Shown in pieces: positions 16,308 through 26,160 of a stretch of DNA of 64,000 nucleotides. Origin of the DNA: CAVONV01 sp963697355. GTDB taxonomy: Bacteria > Acidobacteriota > Vicinamibacteria > Marinacidobacterales > DATDRI01. Each line of letters begins with the position of its first letter. The stretch's first letter is position 1. The position numbers and the translations under genes were made by a program. Where the stretch lies: assembly GCA_963697355.1 (NCBI GenBank), contig CAVONV010000021.1, forward strand, positions 496,001 to 560,000, written 5' to 3'. A model generated the notes under the pieces. That model ran no database searches. It was not told the DNA's origin and was given only the letters and a program-made list of their open reading frames with translations.

Positions 16308-16825
16308 GCCTCAGCGCCGCCTACAACCACGCGATCGGTCGACGAAACGAGTCTCTGAGTGTGGTTGGCAGGATTGCCGCAACGCATGCAAATCGCCAGC
16401 GTTTTCGAAATGTACTCGGCAACGGCCAGGAGTTGAGGCATGGGCTCGAAAGGATTACCGAGGTAATCCTGGTCCAATCCAGCAACAATCACTCGTTTCC
16501 CCATGTCGGCCAGTTGATTGCAGACGTTCACGAGAAAAGGATCAAAGAACTGACCTTCATCGACTCCAATGACTTCCGTGCGATGGTCCAACTTCTCGAG
16601 GATCTCTGCGGCGCTTGCGACAAGCTCGGCTTTGATACGCATTTCGCTGTGCGAGACGATGTGGTCAGACGTATAGCGGTTGTCGATATGAGGTTTGAAG
16701 ATCTGCACCCGCTGTCGGGCAATTTGGGCTCGTCGCAAACGACGGATCATCTCTTCGCTTTTGCCGCTGAACATGCTCCCTGTGATGACCTCGACCCAGC
16801 CGAGATTGAAACGATAACCTTCCAT
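16223..16825 (-). CDS. tdk: Thymidine kinase
   Basis: Phosphorylates thymidine for nucleotide salvage. P-loop GSMFSGKSEEMIRRLRRA near residue 16, the DEGQFFD active-site motif near residue 90, and a zinc ribbon (CMRCGN and CRRCF). The ATG at 16825 (MEGYRFNLGWVEVITG) is preferred over an upstream TTG. The gene is convergent with, and overlaps, dppC. Confidence 0.94.
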   Translation of the reverse strand: MEGYRFNLGWVEVITGSMFSGKSEEMIRRLRRAQIARQRVQIFKPHIDNRYTSDHIVSHSEMRIKAELVASAAEILEKLDHRTEVIGVDEGQFFDPFLVNVCNQLADMGKRVIVAGLDQDYLGNPFEPMPQLLAVAEYISKTLAICMRCGNPANHTQRLVSSTDRVVVGGAEAYEARCRRCFEPRPQPADEEANAASEPK

Positions 16826-16889
16826 GGCTCTCTTACCTTCCAAAAATCAAGGGGGCGCTTTGTTGTCCCATGAACGCCCCGCCTGTCGT

Positions 16890-17065
16890 CCGCCTATGCC
16901 AAGGCTGCCGCCTCGGTCGGTGGTGCCGACTCATCTCCACTGACTTCGGCGAGACCCCCCAACCGCCTCCGCAATAGCTTCGGCGAGTCTCGTCGAAGTC
17001 GATGACAATGAATCGACCCACGGACGGAGGCGGAAGCTCTCCTGCAATCACCCAAGCGAAGGCGG
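16890..17065. repeat. Diverged member of the CCGCCTTCGC inverted-repeat family
   Basis: The left end TCCGCCTATGCCAAGGCT resembles 42889-42906, and the right end GCGAAGGCGG (17056-17065) is identical to the right arms at 22265 and 42956. The element is longer (176 bp) and more diverged than the other two. The final codons of the yjjX gene lie inside it. Confidence 0.45.
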
Positions 17066-17668
17066 GCACCCCGCATCCAATCCATCTTTTACCGCGTAGG
17101 CCGTTTGGTTGTAAAACGGTGCAAGGGCATGTAGCAGGGATCGGACGAATGCATCCTCACGGGTGACCAACTCTATTGTGAGGATTCCGAATGTACCCTG
17201 GTGGCCGGCAACATCCTTTTGGTTGTAGAGCCTGTCTGCCACCGGACCCAGGTCTTCTCCTCGATTGACGACGGCCTCAACGACATCTGCGGGCAGCGGA
17301 AGGCACCCGCTGCTACCGAAGGCACCGCGGGCTCCGTTCGTCACATATGCCCAGGACTCGAGAAAAAAGATTCCCGGCATTCCGTCGAGCCCGTTCTCCG
17401 AGCCAATGCCTCCCTCCAAACCAATTGAGAGATCGGGCGTCGTTCGCTCGGAGTGCAGCGTCTCGAGTAATGATTCGGCGCGGTGTCTTGCGCCGGCCAT
17501 GAGCTCTGCGGTCGATCGTGGTGTCGGAGATGTGCCCGAAGGCGCAGCTCGAGATACGAGCTGGTAGCTCCCATCACCGAAATCCGGAACGCTCTCCTTG
17601 ATCAGGGCTAGGGTCCTGCGAACGGCACGAATCTTGGGCTCTCGAGTTGAACCTAGAGCAACGATCAT
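17048..17668 (-). CDS. yjjX: Inosine/xanthosine triphosphatase YjjX (DUF84)
   Basis: House-cleaning nucleotidase that hydrolyses ITP/XTP-type nucleotides. Starts MIVALGSTREPKIRAVRR; the family signature is GLEGGIG near residue 107, followed by FLESWAYVTN and LPADVVEAVV. The last residues (DAGCPPSLG) are encoded inside a repeat element and may be an acquired tail. The gene is followed upstream by efp on the same strand. Confidence 0.85.
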   Translation of the reverse strand: MIVALGSTREPKIRAVRRTLALIKESVPDFGDGSYQLVSRAAPSGTSPTPRSTAELMAGARHRAESLLETLHSERTTPDLSIGLEGGIGSENGLDGMPGIFFLESWAYVTNGARGAFGSSGCLPLPADVVEAVVNRGEDLGPVADRLYNQKDVAGHQGTFGILTIELVTREDAFVRSLLHALAPFYNQTAYAVKDGLDAGCPPSLG

Positions 17669-17679
17669 ATCTTGCCCGC

Positions 17680-18240
17680 CTATTTCATCCTTTCCATGTA
17701 GTTCCCTTCGAAAGTGTCGACGCGGATTCTTTCTCCTTCCTCGACAAAATAGGGGACTTGCACCACGAGACCGGTTTCCATTTTGGCTGGTTTCGATTGT
17801 GGCTGAGCGGCAGCGGCTTTGATGCCGGGCTCAGTCTCTATCACCTGGAGGACGACGGAACCCGGAAGCTCTACGCCTACGGCCTGCCCTTCGTGGAATT
17901 GCACACGCACAGCTAGATTGGGCACCAAGTACGACATCGCATTTCCAAGGACCTCTTGGGCCAGTGGCACCTGTTCGAAGGTTTCTTGGTTCATGAAATA
18001 AAACTCGTTTCCAGAGTCGTAGAGGTATTCCATTTCGACGTTGCTCAAAACGGCTTGTTCGACCGAATCGTTGGAACGAAACCGGCGGTCGGTCATTCGT
18101 CCGCTCTTGAGGTTCCTCAGCTTGGCCTGGACGAAAGCCCGACCTTTGCCTGGGGCGATATGCTCCATCGAGAAGACCGAAAAGAGTTCACCGTCGATTT
18201 TGATGACCATTCCTTTTCGAATATGTGTGGCGCTAATCAA
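17680..18240 (-). CDS. efp: Elongation factor P
   Basis: A 186-aa translation factor that relieves ribosome stalling at polyproline, needed here for proteins such as the proline-rich TonBs. Three OB-like domains; the tip loop HIAPGKGRAFVQ carries the modifiable lysine near residue 32, and the C-terminal VDTFEGNYMERMK is typical. The start is a rare TTG (18238-18240) with AGGAGG 5-6 nt upstream; no ATG gives the family N-terminus ISATHIRKGMV. Confidence 0.96.
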   Translation of the reverse strand: MISATHIRKGMVIKIDGELFSVFSMEHIAPGKGRAFVQAKLRNLKSGRMTDRRFRSNDSVEQAVLSNVEMEYLYDSGNEFYFMNQETFEQVPLAQEVLGNAMSYLVPNLAVRVQFHEGQAVGVELPGSVVLQVIETEPGIKAAAAQPQSKPAKMETGLVVQVPYFVEEGERIRVDTFEGNYMERMK

Positions 18241-18249
18241 TCGATCCTC

Positions 18250-19249
18250 CTAGGGAATGTCGTACAGCCTCAAACCTCGCCCGGTGACCTGAAATGGAAT
18301 CAGCGAGCCCCCGGCATGTTGAATGGAATCTACAACGGCCTTTCTCTTGTGGCTTTTTGCGGCGATGAGTAAACAGCCACCGCCGCCGGCTCCGCAAGCC
18401 TTGCCGGCATCAGCTCCCGCAGAAAACGCAGACTTTAGAATTCTCTCCACCTCGGGGCTAGAGACGGCCGGGGCCAGTTGCCTGCGGGCTTCCCACTCGC
18501 GATCCACCAATGTAGCGACTTCGTCCATATCGCCGCGATGGACCGCCTCTCTCATCGTGACCGCAACGCGCCCAATGGTTTCGAGCGCTTCTCTTGTGGA
18601 GCTGTCTCCGTCCAAGAACCGCTTGATGACCTCCCAGTTGTTGATGCCCGACCGGTGGGGCTGGTGTGTGTAGGCGAGCAGAAAGCGGTCCTCGAAAGCG
18701 CCGAGGTTCATCGGCAGAGGTTCACGCTTCACTCCGTGGACGCTCCACCACAGGCAGTTCGCGCCGCCGAAGACTGGCGGGTAATGATCCTGAATGCCAG
18801 TCATGGCTCCAAGGATCCGAGCTTCTACATTCTTGACAATTTCGATGAGCTCCACGCGATTGTAGCGCAAGCCCGTGAGTCCATTGAGGGCGCCCGCCAG
18901 GGCGATTCCGAGTCGCGGAAGATGCACCTAGGCCAGACCGAGGGGGAGCCTTGCTGCGGGTTTCGATCCGAAGAGGTTCCTCAGGTGTGAACACTCGAAG
19001 AAGAGCTCCTGCAATCTCAGCCCCCGGCAACTTTTCGAGTTCTTGGGGCGTCGCGGCTTTGATATCGCCGGCACCGTCGAGACCTGTCAGTCGCCATCCG
19101 CTTCTACTGGGCTCCAATGACACGTCTGCGTATAGGTCTATTGCGATATTGACGGTGGCCGCTTGCTCGATGAGGAGATAGAGCGGCCATATGTCGAGTG
19201 TTCCTCCTGCGAGGTCGATGCGAGACGGAGCACGGCTCCTGAGGGCCAT
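18250..19249 (-). CDS. GHMP-family sugar kinase (frameshifted)
   Basis: A galactokinase/mevalonate-kinase superfamily protein. The first frame has RAPSRIDLAGGTLDIWPL and the ATP-binding motif SGLGASSA near residue 120. The second frame continues GIALAGALNGLTG and ends with the third GHMP motif KACGAGGGGCLLI. Removing one base near 18913 restores SSALGIALAG. The RIDLAGGTLD start resembles kinases of heptose or fucose type, but the substrate is not certain. It directly precedes efp on the same strand (10 bp), and the efp ribosome binding site overlaps its stop. Confidence 0.8.
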
Positions 19250-19402
19250 TGTCGAATTACTCCCTTATTGATTGGTCAAGGGGCTGGATTATACAGGATT
19301 CTCCGAGCGCGATGCACGGCTCAAGCAGCATTAGTTAGACGCCAGAGGTGTGAGGTCGTACTGGCCTCCTTTCCTTGGATGATTTCGGTACATAATAGAT
19401 GA

Positions 19403-19969
19403 ATGGGCTGGCTCGAAGATGCTATTCGTCAGAGTCTTGTGGGTCGTACGCCGAGCCGAACCGTGCCCCGCGAGCTTCGACCGGCAGCAGTTCTCATGCC
19501 GATTGTGGACATGCCTGACGGCTACCACTTGCTTCTGACGAGACGATCCGCTCAATTGAGGCGCCAACCCGGCGACATTTCTTTTCCTGGGGGTGCCATT
19601 GATGAGAACGACCCCAGTGCGTTAGCTGCCGCCCTTCGCGAAAGCAAAGAAGAGGTAGGATTGGAGGCGAAGGATGTGGACATCCTGGGAGAGATGGACG
19701 AGCATGAGACGGTAACCGGATTTCGTATTACACCTTTCGTGGGGGCTGTCTCGGGCCCCTATTCCTTCCAAGCCAATCACGAAGTCGAGGAACTGATACT
19801 GGCGCCTCTATCGGCCTTAAGACGTCCGGAGTCGCTCCATGTCGAGCATCTCCGGCATAAAGGGCGCCGAATACCTGTCTATCACTATCTTTATGAGCAA
19901 TACGACATTTGGGGGATTACGGGTCGTCTCATCAGGGAATTGTTGGAGTTGGTTCCAGGAGAGCCTTAA
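19403..19969 (+). CDS. NUDIX hydrolase, CoA pyrophosphatase type
   Basis: A 188-aa protein cleaving CoA or its derivatives to 4'-phosphopantetheine and ADP. The CoA-specific lead-in LLLTRRSAQLRRQPGDISFPGG is followed by the NUDIX box (GGAIDENDPSALAAALRE, SKEEVGLEA) near residues 60-85, with the glutamates present. Convergent with the ligase gene, overlapping by 4 bp. Confidence 0.88.
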   Translation: MGWLEDAIRQSLVGRTPSRTVPRELRPAAVLMPIVDMPDGYHLLLTRRSAQLRRQPGDISFPGGAIDENDPSALAAALRESKEEVGLEAKDVDILGEMDEHETVTGFRITPFVGAVSGPYSFQANHEVEELILAPLSALRRPESLHVEHLRHKGRRIPVYHYLYEQYDIWGITGRLIRELLELVPGEP

Positions 19970-20922
19970 CGTTCATCGGGGACGGTGCAGCTTTTCGGGG
20001 GAGAGTCAACAAAGCCGACAAACACCGGGGCTCTGAACCGGCCCTCCCGTGTCATCTCCAAATATTTGACGCGAGCCACGAGGGCCGGCTTGAGCCAATG
20101 AGTCTCGCCGGGGACCGCGACACCGAGATCATCCGGAGGCTCGCCGGCGAGAGGACCCAACTCGTTGGCGAGGCCGTCCAATGTCTTAGCATCGAGGCCG
20201 CTTCCGACGTTGCCTAGCCAGACCAGGGTGTCGCCGCGGTACGCCCCAAGAACAAGGGATTTCACGCGACCCGTACCTGGTTCCACCGCGGTGCCCAGAA
20301 CCACACAATTGGCATGCCGCTCCGCCTTGATCTTCACCCAGTTCTCGGTACGTTTGCCGGGTCGATAACGGCTCTCGAGCACTTTGGCCACGATCCCTTC
20401 GAGACCTTGGGCCACGGCTTCCTGGTAATAGGCCTTTCCTTGCTCGAGGATGAAAGTCGACTCCACGACGGAGCCTGTTTGACGTCCCTCCAACAGCTTC
20501 GAGAGATGACGGCGACGTGTCGTAAGGGGTTGTTCCAGCAACTCCTCTCCGTTTAGATAGAGCAAATCAAACGCCATGTAGATGGCGGGAATCTGGCGTG
20601 CCCGAAAGGCTATCTTGTCAGGGGACCCAACCAATTCTCGCTCGAGCGCCTTCTCGAATTTGGGTTTCCCCTCGTCGAGGACCACGATCTCGCCGTCGAG
20701 CACCGCTTCTCCAGGCAGTTGATGTAGAGAGTCGACAATCTCCGGGTACCGTATCGTCGAGTCAGTTAGCTTACGACCCTGCAGTCGGACTTTTTGGCGT
20801 CCGAAAAATGCGAGAGTTCGGATTCCATCCCATTTGATCTCGAACAGATACTCGCGCGAGTCGAATGGCCGGCCCGAGGCGGCGAGCATGGGAGTGATCT
20901 TGCGATCGAGCCAATCGGTCAT
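19966..20922 (-). CDS. ligD: ATP-dependent DNA ligase, LigD ligase-domain type
   Basis: A 318-aa stand-alone ligase of the bacterial NHEJ type. FEIKWDGIRTL near residue 28 holds the adenylated lysine, LDGEIVVLD is motif III, and EGIVAKVLESRYRPGKR and NWVKIKAE are motifs IV and V; an OB domain follows. The polymerase and 3'-phosphoesterase domains of full LigD are absent, as in several multi-gene NHEJ systems. The ku gene lies about 180 bp upstream on the same strand. Confidence 0.9.
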   Translation of the reverse strand: MTDWLDRKITPMLAASGRPFDSREYLFEIKWDGIRTLAFFGRQKVRLQGRKLTDSTIRYPEIVDSLHQLPGEAVLDGEIVVLDEGKPKFEKALERELVGSPDKIAFRARQIPAIYMAFDLLYLNGEELLEQPLTTRRRHLSKLLEGRQTGSVVESTFILEQGKAYYQEAVAQGLEGIVAKVLESRYRPGKRTENWVKIKAERHANCVVLGTAVEPGTGRVKSLVLGAYRGDTLVWLGNVGSGLDAKTLDGLANELGPLAGEPPDDLGVAVPGETHWLKPALVARVKYLEMTREGRFRAPVFVGFVDSPPKSCTVPDER

Positions 20923-21103
20923 GAGATCTTCGGCATCAAGCCTTGACTTTGGGTAAGTCCAAAGTGGCGTTAGCTTTCCTGTTGCCTACCCGCCTTAGCT
21001 TTCTGAATGGGTCCGCCGACTCGTCCGCCGCAGTCTTGACGAAGGCCAGGCCTTGGCGCAGGCAGACTGCCTACCGCCCGACTGCCCACCGTCTACTGAC
21101 GTG

Positions 21104-21935
21104 TCAGCTTGTGGACGAGTCGGTACCAGTCGCCGACAGATTTCCATCGGACTCCTCGGCGGATGCTTGGGTGCGCTCCAAGCTGTTCTTGAGAGCTTCC
21201 ATGAGATTGATGACCTTCCCCGTCTCGACCTGTGGAGGTGCAACGATCTCCTTGCCTTCCACTTTGGCTTTGATGACATCCAGGATCGCATGTCGATAGC
21301 CGTCTTTGAATTGACTTGGATTGAAGGAATCGGTGATGTTGTCGATAAGTTGAGTCGCCAAGGCCAATTCTTGCTCGTTGATCTCAGGCTGGCTTTCCAG
21401 TTCCTCGATGCCGGAGAGAGTCCGGATCTCGTCTGCGTAATAGAGGGTAGACATTACGAGTGCCCCGTCTTTGGCCCGCAGCGCGACCATTTGTTCCTTG
21501 CCGCTCTGTACGACTTTGGCCAGGGCGATCCGTTGTTTTTTCTCCATGGCCTTCAAGATGGTCGCGAAGCTCTCGACGGCCACCGGACCGTCCGGAACGA
21601 CGTAGTGTGAGCCGTGATAGTACAACGGGTCGATCTCTCCCTCGTCCACGAACTGCACAATGGCAAGGGATTTGTTAGACTCCAAACGCACTTTTGCGAT
21701 GTCTTCTTCAGAAAGAATGACGTATTCGTCTTTGGCGTACTCGTAGCCTTTTACGATTTCATCGCCTTTGATACTACGCTCGCACGTGTTGGCATCTCTT
21801 GTCGTATTTGATGCGACTGTTGCACTCTTTATGGATTTGATTGAAGGATACGGATTGAGATCGTGCCGCTGGATACATTCGTACGGGAATGTTGACCAGG
21901 GACAGCTTCAGAAATCCCTTCCATGTGGGTCTCAC
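21104..21935 (-). CDS. ku: Ku, NHEJ DNA end-binding protein (frameshifted)
   Basis: Homodimeric ring protein that binds double-strand breaks and recruits LigD. The main frame (from 21691 down) has the central Ku region and ends in a Ser/Thr-rich tail. Upstream in another frame the missing N-terminus is present from GTG at 21935: RPTWKGFLKLSLVNIPVRMY, then FNQIHKECNSRIKY. The frames meet near 21785 if one base is dropped (CERSIKGDEIVKGYEY). The joined length of about 276 aa is normal for bacterial Ku. AAAGGGGG precedes the GTG. Confidence 0.88.
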
Positions 21936-22634
21936 GGTACCCCCTTTAGTCCTTTGTCAAGGCTCTTCAAAGTACTTCGTCAACCACTCTTCAGTGCGGC
22001 AGTCAAGCAGTCGAGCCGTCTGCAGTCGGATCCGGATTTGATGTCTTCTTTCGTCACTTCTGACTTTTGTGGTCGGTAACGACTCCTCGGATATCGGGAA
22101 TGAACCCTTGCTAGCCAATGACCCGCGCCAACGAACGGGTGAGTACGTTCCAGTCTAGTGGTGCCATCGACGTGATGTCAATTGTTCTGCGATTTCTGGC
22201 CGCCTTCGCCGTTGGGTTTCGCATTCGGAGCCAACGGCTTCGGCGATGCCTTGCCGGAGCTTTAGCGAAGGCGGGGTCATTGGTTGTGCGTGCATCCTAT
22301 AGACGATTCTCGTTTGCCTTCATCAACGCTCGGGAGGCCTACTACGATTGCCAACGGGGAGCTTTTTGCAAACCGAGGTGCAATTGACGCAAGAAATGCA
22401 GTTGGAATAACTGTCTCGATATCAGATGTTTATTCGAGCGTGGCTGCCATTCGCAGGATTTGACCGGTATGGGGAGCTGCGATATGGTGCCATAAGAGCG
22501 CAAACAATGCAGGTGTTGGTAGGGCTGCCTGATGTTGCGGCGAAATCGACCACAAATCTTTGTACCTCAATAACTTAGACTGGAGAAGAAGTCATCCCCT
22601 CTGCCGCCTCCTTTTCCAGAGAAAAGGGTGAACC
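21936..22634. other. Gene-free region between ku and the sigma-54-type regulator
   Basis: A stretch of about 700 bp between divergent genes. It contains the 75-bp structured repeat at 22200-22274 and otherwise nothing I recognise. The promoters for ku (minus) and the regulator (plus) should lie here, but I cannot point to a clear pair. Confidence 0.5.
22200..22274. repeat. CCGCCTTCGC inverted-repeat element with two internal hairpins
   Basis: CCGCCTTCGC (22200-22209) and GCGAAGGCGG (22265-22274) pair perfectly. Inside, GCCGTTGG (22208-22215) pairs with CCAACGGC (22231-22238), and GCTTCGGC pairs with GCCGGAGC with one mismatch, giving a three-way-junction fold. The same 10-bp ends bracket 42890-42965. 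Confidence 0.65.
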
Positions 22635-24131
22635 ATGCCGGCTCGAGTAGTCAAAGTGCTCGTGCTCGATCCTGATGCGGATCAAAGACAAGCCATTGCC
22701 GGAAGGTTGACGGCTAGCGGACTTTCCGTCGAGGCCCCGGAACGTCACGAGAAGGCGACGGAGCGCCTTTCCAAAAACGTCTACGGGGTAGTCATCGTAA
22801 GCTTGGACAGGTTGGGAAGCGATGGGGCGGCTGGACTATCGGAGCTCAAGCATCAGGCGCCGGAAACCGAAATCATTGTGACGGCCAGTCGCGGCTCGAT
22901 CGACTCAGCTGTAGATGCCGTTCGAGAGGGTGCGTACGATTACCTTCTCGAACCGCTCGATCTGGAAAGGCTCCCCGTTCTGGCGGAGAGGGCGCTCGAG
23001 AAGCGTCGAATGACCCAAGAGAATCGGGCCCTGAGGCAGAGGCTCTCTCTCAAGGATGAGTATGGGAACGTGGTGGGCAAAAGTGAGCGCATCACGGAGG
23101 TCTACGAGGTCGTGGCTCAAGTGGCCCCTACGAGTGCCACCGTTCTTCTTACCGGCGAAAGCGGTACGGGGAAAGAGTTGGTGGCAAAAGCTATCCACAA
23201 ACGAAGTGACCGACGCGATCGGCCCTTCGTCACCGTCAACTGCGGTGCATTGCCCGAGGGCCTTCTCGAGAGCGAGCTATTTGGATTCGAGCGCGGTGCC
23301 TTCGTAGGTGCAGTTGAATCCAAGCCGGGCAAGATCGAGCTTGCCGACAGAGGAACGCTTCTTCTGGACGAAGTCGGTGAAATGAGCCCGAAGACCCAGG
23401 TCGAATTCCTGAGAGTACTTCAGGAAAAGGAGTTCCGGCGGCTTGGTGGTGAGAAGCTCATTCGGGTGGATGTGAGAATAATCGCTGCCACCAACAAGGA
23501 TCTATCGGAAGAAGTCAAACAAAACCGCTTTCGTCAAGATTTGTACTATCAACTCGCCGTGGTACCTATCCACATGCCACCTCTGAGCGCTCGTCACGAG
23601 GACATTCCGCTCCTGGTCGATACCTTCCTTAAGGAGTTCGCCCAGATGAATCGGAAGCGCAGTAAGAAAATCTCACGGGAAGCGCAGGAGATCCTCACGC
23701 ACTACGACTGGCCGGGCAACATTCGTGAACTGAGAAATGTCATCGAGCGCATGACCGTTACGGTGGATTCCGCTACCATTCGGCCGGAGCACCTACCTGC
23801 CGAGGTCGTTACCTCCGACAGAGCTACCAGACAAATCTACATACCTCTGGGTACGCCGCTCAAAAAGGTCGAAGAAATCGTCATTCGTAAGACAATGGAA
23901 GAGTTGACCGACCACCGTCAAAAGGCGGCCAAGATTCTCGGCATGAGCCCCCGGGCACTGCATTACAAAATCGCCCGGTACGGAATGGCTCGGAAGAGTC
24001 CTCAGACGCGGGGCCGTCAATCGGGTCCGTTCCCGGCGATCCCCGGGCTCGTCGGCGTGATCTCCTGGCGCATTGCGTCAGTTTTTTCTCAAAATGCTGA
24101 TCTGGTATGCTTGGACGCTCGACTCGACTAA
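22635..24131 (+). CDS. NtrC-like AAA+ regulator with degenerate receiver and altered GAFTGA loop
   Basis: Bacterial enhancer-binding-type protein of 498 aa: receiver (1-120), AAA+ domain (142-380), Fis-type DNA-binding helix-turn-helix (about 425-465, HRQKAAKILGMSPRALHYKI). Walker A GESGTGKE and Walker B LLLDEVGEM are intact. In the receiver the phosphorylated Asp aligns with Ser56 (VVIVSLDRLGSDG) and the conserved Lys with Glu106 (YDYLLEPLDL), so control by phosphorylation is unlikely. The sigma-54-contacting GAFTGA motif reads GAFVGA (221-226); loss of that Thr normally weakens sigma-54 activation. The C-terminal 35 residues after ARYGM are not family-like. It ends 11 bp before korA. Confidence 0.88.
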   Translation: MPARVVKVLVLDPDADQRQAIAGRLTASGLSVEAPERHEKATERLSKNVYGVVIVSLDRLGSDGAAGLSELKHQAPETEIIVTASRGSIDSAVDAVREGAYDYLLEPLDLERLPVLAERALEKRRMTQENRALRQRLSLKDEYGNVVGKSERITEVYEVVAQVAPTSATVLLTGESGTGKELVAKAIHKRSDRRDRPFVTVNCGALPEGLLESELFGFERGAFVGAVESKPGKIELADRGTLLLDEVGEMSPKTQVEFLRVLQEKEFRRLGGEKLIRVDVRIIAATNKDLSEEVKQNRFRQDLYYQLAVVPIHMPPLSARHEDIPLLVDTFLKEFAQMNRKRSKKISREAQEILTHYDWPGNIRELRNVIERMTVTVDSATIRPEHLPAEVVTSDRATRQIYIPLGTPLKKVEEIVIRKTMEELTDHRQKAAKILGMSPRALHYKIARYGMARKSPQTRGRQSGPFPAIPGLVGVISWRIASVFSQNADLVCLDARLD

Positions 24132-24142
24132 GGGAGCCAGGA

Positions 24143-26005
24143 ATGTCTACACAAACGCTTGCTCGTAAAGGGGCAAAAAAGGCCCAACCCGACATGATCG
24201 TCAACGATTTCTCGATCCTCATCGCCACGGTCAATGGCTCGGGAAGCCAGTCCTCCAACAGTGTCTTGATGCGCTCCATTTTTGGAATGGGCATTCCCGT
24301 CTGCGGCAAGAACCTCTTCCCTTCGAATATTGCGGGTCTCGCAACCTGGTTCACGATTCGCGCCAGCAAGGAGGGTTACCTTGCGCCCAAGACAAAAATC
24401 GACCTTTTGGTCGCGTTGAACCCGCAAACTGCGCAAGAAGATGTCACCCATCTCGACCCGGGTGCGGCGGTTGTATACGAAGAGTCTCTCAAGTTGGATC
24501 GGCTGCGTTCCGATGTCATCTTCTACCCGGTGCCGTTTACCGTGCTGGCAAAGGAAGTCGTTCCCGAAGCGAAGTTGAGAAGACTCCTCGCCAACATGAT
24601 CTACGTCGGTGTCGTGGCGCAACTGCTGTCGATCAAAAGGGACGATATTTACGCCTCCATAACAAACCAGTTCAAGTCCAAGAGTAAGGCTATCGAACTC
24701 AACAAGAGAGCCGTCGACATCGGTTTCGAGTATGCCGAGAAGAATCTCACCAAAGTCGACCCTCTCGTTCTCGAGCCCATGGATCTTACCCGAGGCAAGA
24801 TTCTTATCGATGGGAACACCGCTGGAGCCCTGGGATCCATGTTTGGTGGTGTTACGGTCGTCACTTGGTATCCCATCACTCCTTCATCGAGTTTGTGCGA
24901 ACAACTCGGCAAGTTCATGAGCAAGTATCGCCTTGACGAGGAAACGGGTAAGGCGACCTTTGCTGTCGTTCAAGCGGAAGATGAGCTCGCCGCCTTGGGA
25001 ATGGTGATCGGAGCCGGGTGGGCTGGCGCGAGATCGATGACAGCAACCAGTGGGCCCGGGATCTCCTTGATGGCCGAGTTTGCCGGCCTGGCGTACTTCG
25101 CAGAGGTTCCCGCGGTTGTTTGGGACGTTCAGCGCGTGGGCCCTTCAACGGGAATGCCGACTCGGACGGCCCAGGCGGATCTCATCCCTTCTTTCTACTT
25201 GTCCCATGGCGATACGAAACATATCGTTCTCATTCCTTCCTCGGTGGAGGAGTGTTTCGAGTTCGGTGGGGAGGCGTTCAATCTGGCGGAACGGTTCCAG
25301 ACCCTCGTGTTGGTCTTGTCCGATTTGGATCTGGGGATGAACATCTGGATGTCAGATCCATTCAAATACCCGGAGAAGCCCATCGATCGTGGCAAAGTTC
25401 TCTCAGCAGAGGACCTGGAACGACTTGGTGATTTCGCGCGCTATCGCGATGTGGACGGTGACGGCGTGCCTTATCGAACGTTGCCGGGAACCTATCACCA
25501 TCTCGCTGCCTACTTTACGCGGGGAAGCGGTCACAATGAGTACGCTGGATACAGTGAGCGTTCCGACGACTACACGAAGAACATGGATCGCCTGGCGAGA
25601 AAACTCGACACGGCAAGGAAGTTCGTTCCGCCTCCTGAGTTGACAGGAGATGAGGATGCGGAGATCGGAATCATCGCCTTCGGCACCTCGCACTGGGCGG
25701 TCGTCGAGTCCCGCGAACAGCTCCTGGGGGAGCAGGATGTGAAGACAAGGTATCTGAGATTGAAAGCTCTTCCGTTTACCTCGGACCTCGAGGATTTTGT
25801 TCGTTCGTGCAAAAGGGTCTACATCGTGGAACAGAATCGCGATGCTCAAATGGCTCAACTCATTCAGCTCGAGCTTGGCCGGAAGCCGGATCTGGTGGCA
25901 AAGCTCTCGAGTGTGCTGCACTACACGGGGATTCCCATCGGTGCTCGCTTCGTGACCGACGAGATCCTCGCGGCTGAAAGCGCCTTCGCAAACCGCAATG
26001 AGTAA
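24143..26005 (+). CDS. korA: 2-oxoacid:ferredoxin oxidoreductase, fused gamma-alpha subunit
   Basis: Part of the thiamine-dependent enzyme that interconverts 2-oxoglutarate (or a related 2-oxoacid) and its acyl-CoA using ferredoxin. The gamma domain is N-terminal (VNGSGSQSSNSVLMRSIFGM, then GYLAPKTKIDLLVALNP). The alpha domain begins near residue 215 (GGVTVVTWYPITPSSSL, then SMTATSGPGISLMAEF, then WDVQRVGPSTGMPTRTAQAD). The ATG at 24143 follows AAGGGAG. With korB it forms a two-gene KorAB system lacking a separate ferredoxin-like delta subunit. Substrate preference is inferred from this KorAB layout. Confidence 0.92.
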   Translation: MSTQTLARKGAKKAQPDMIVNDFSILIATVNGSGSQSSNSVLMRSIFGMGIPVCGKNLFPSNIAGLATWFTIRASKEGYLAPKTKIDLLVALNPQTAQEDVTHLDPGAAVVYEESLKLDRLRSDVIFYPVPFTVLAKEVVPEAKLRRLLANMIYVGVVAQLLSIKRDDIYASITNQFKSKSKAIELNKRAVDIGFEYAEKNLTKVDPLVLEPMDLTRGKILIDGNTAGALGSMFGGVTVVTWYPITPSSSLCEQLGKFMSKYRLDEETGKATFAVVQAEDELAALGMVIGAGWAGARSMTATSGPGISLMAEFAGLAYFAEVPAVVWDVQRVGPSTGMPTRTAQADLIPSFYLSHGDTKHIVLIPSSVEECFEFGGEAFNLAERFQTLVLVLSDLDLGMNIWMSDPFKYPEKPIDRGKVLSAEDLERLGDFARYRDVDGDGVPYRTLPGTYHHLAAYFTRGSGHNEYAGYSERSDDYTKNMDRLARKLDTARKFVPPPELTGDEDAEIGIIAFGTSHWAVVESREQLLGEQDVKTRYLRLKALPFTSDLEDFVRSCKRVYIVEQNRDAQMAQLIQLELGRKPDLVAKLSSVLHYTGIPIGARFVTDEILAAESAFANRNE

Positions 26006-26160
26006 CAGAAAATGACACGAAGAGCTCGCCGACCGCGTTCAGGGAAACTCCGGTGAGTTCCGCCGGGGCCGTTGGCGTCAGTTGACTCCTCTCAACGGTA
26101 GAGGCGGAGGCCGAAGGGCGAAGACAGGCGCATTGGTGAACGCGTCGCATAGGAGAAGTC

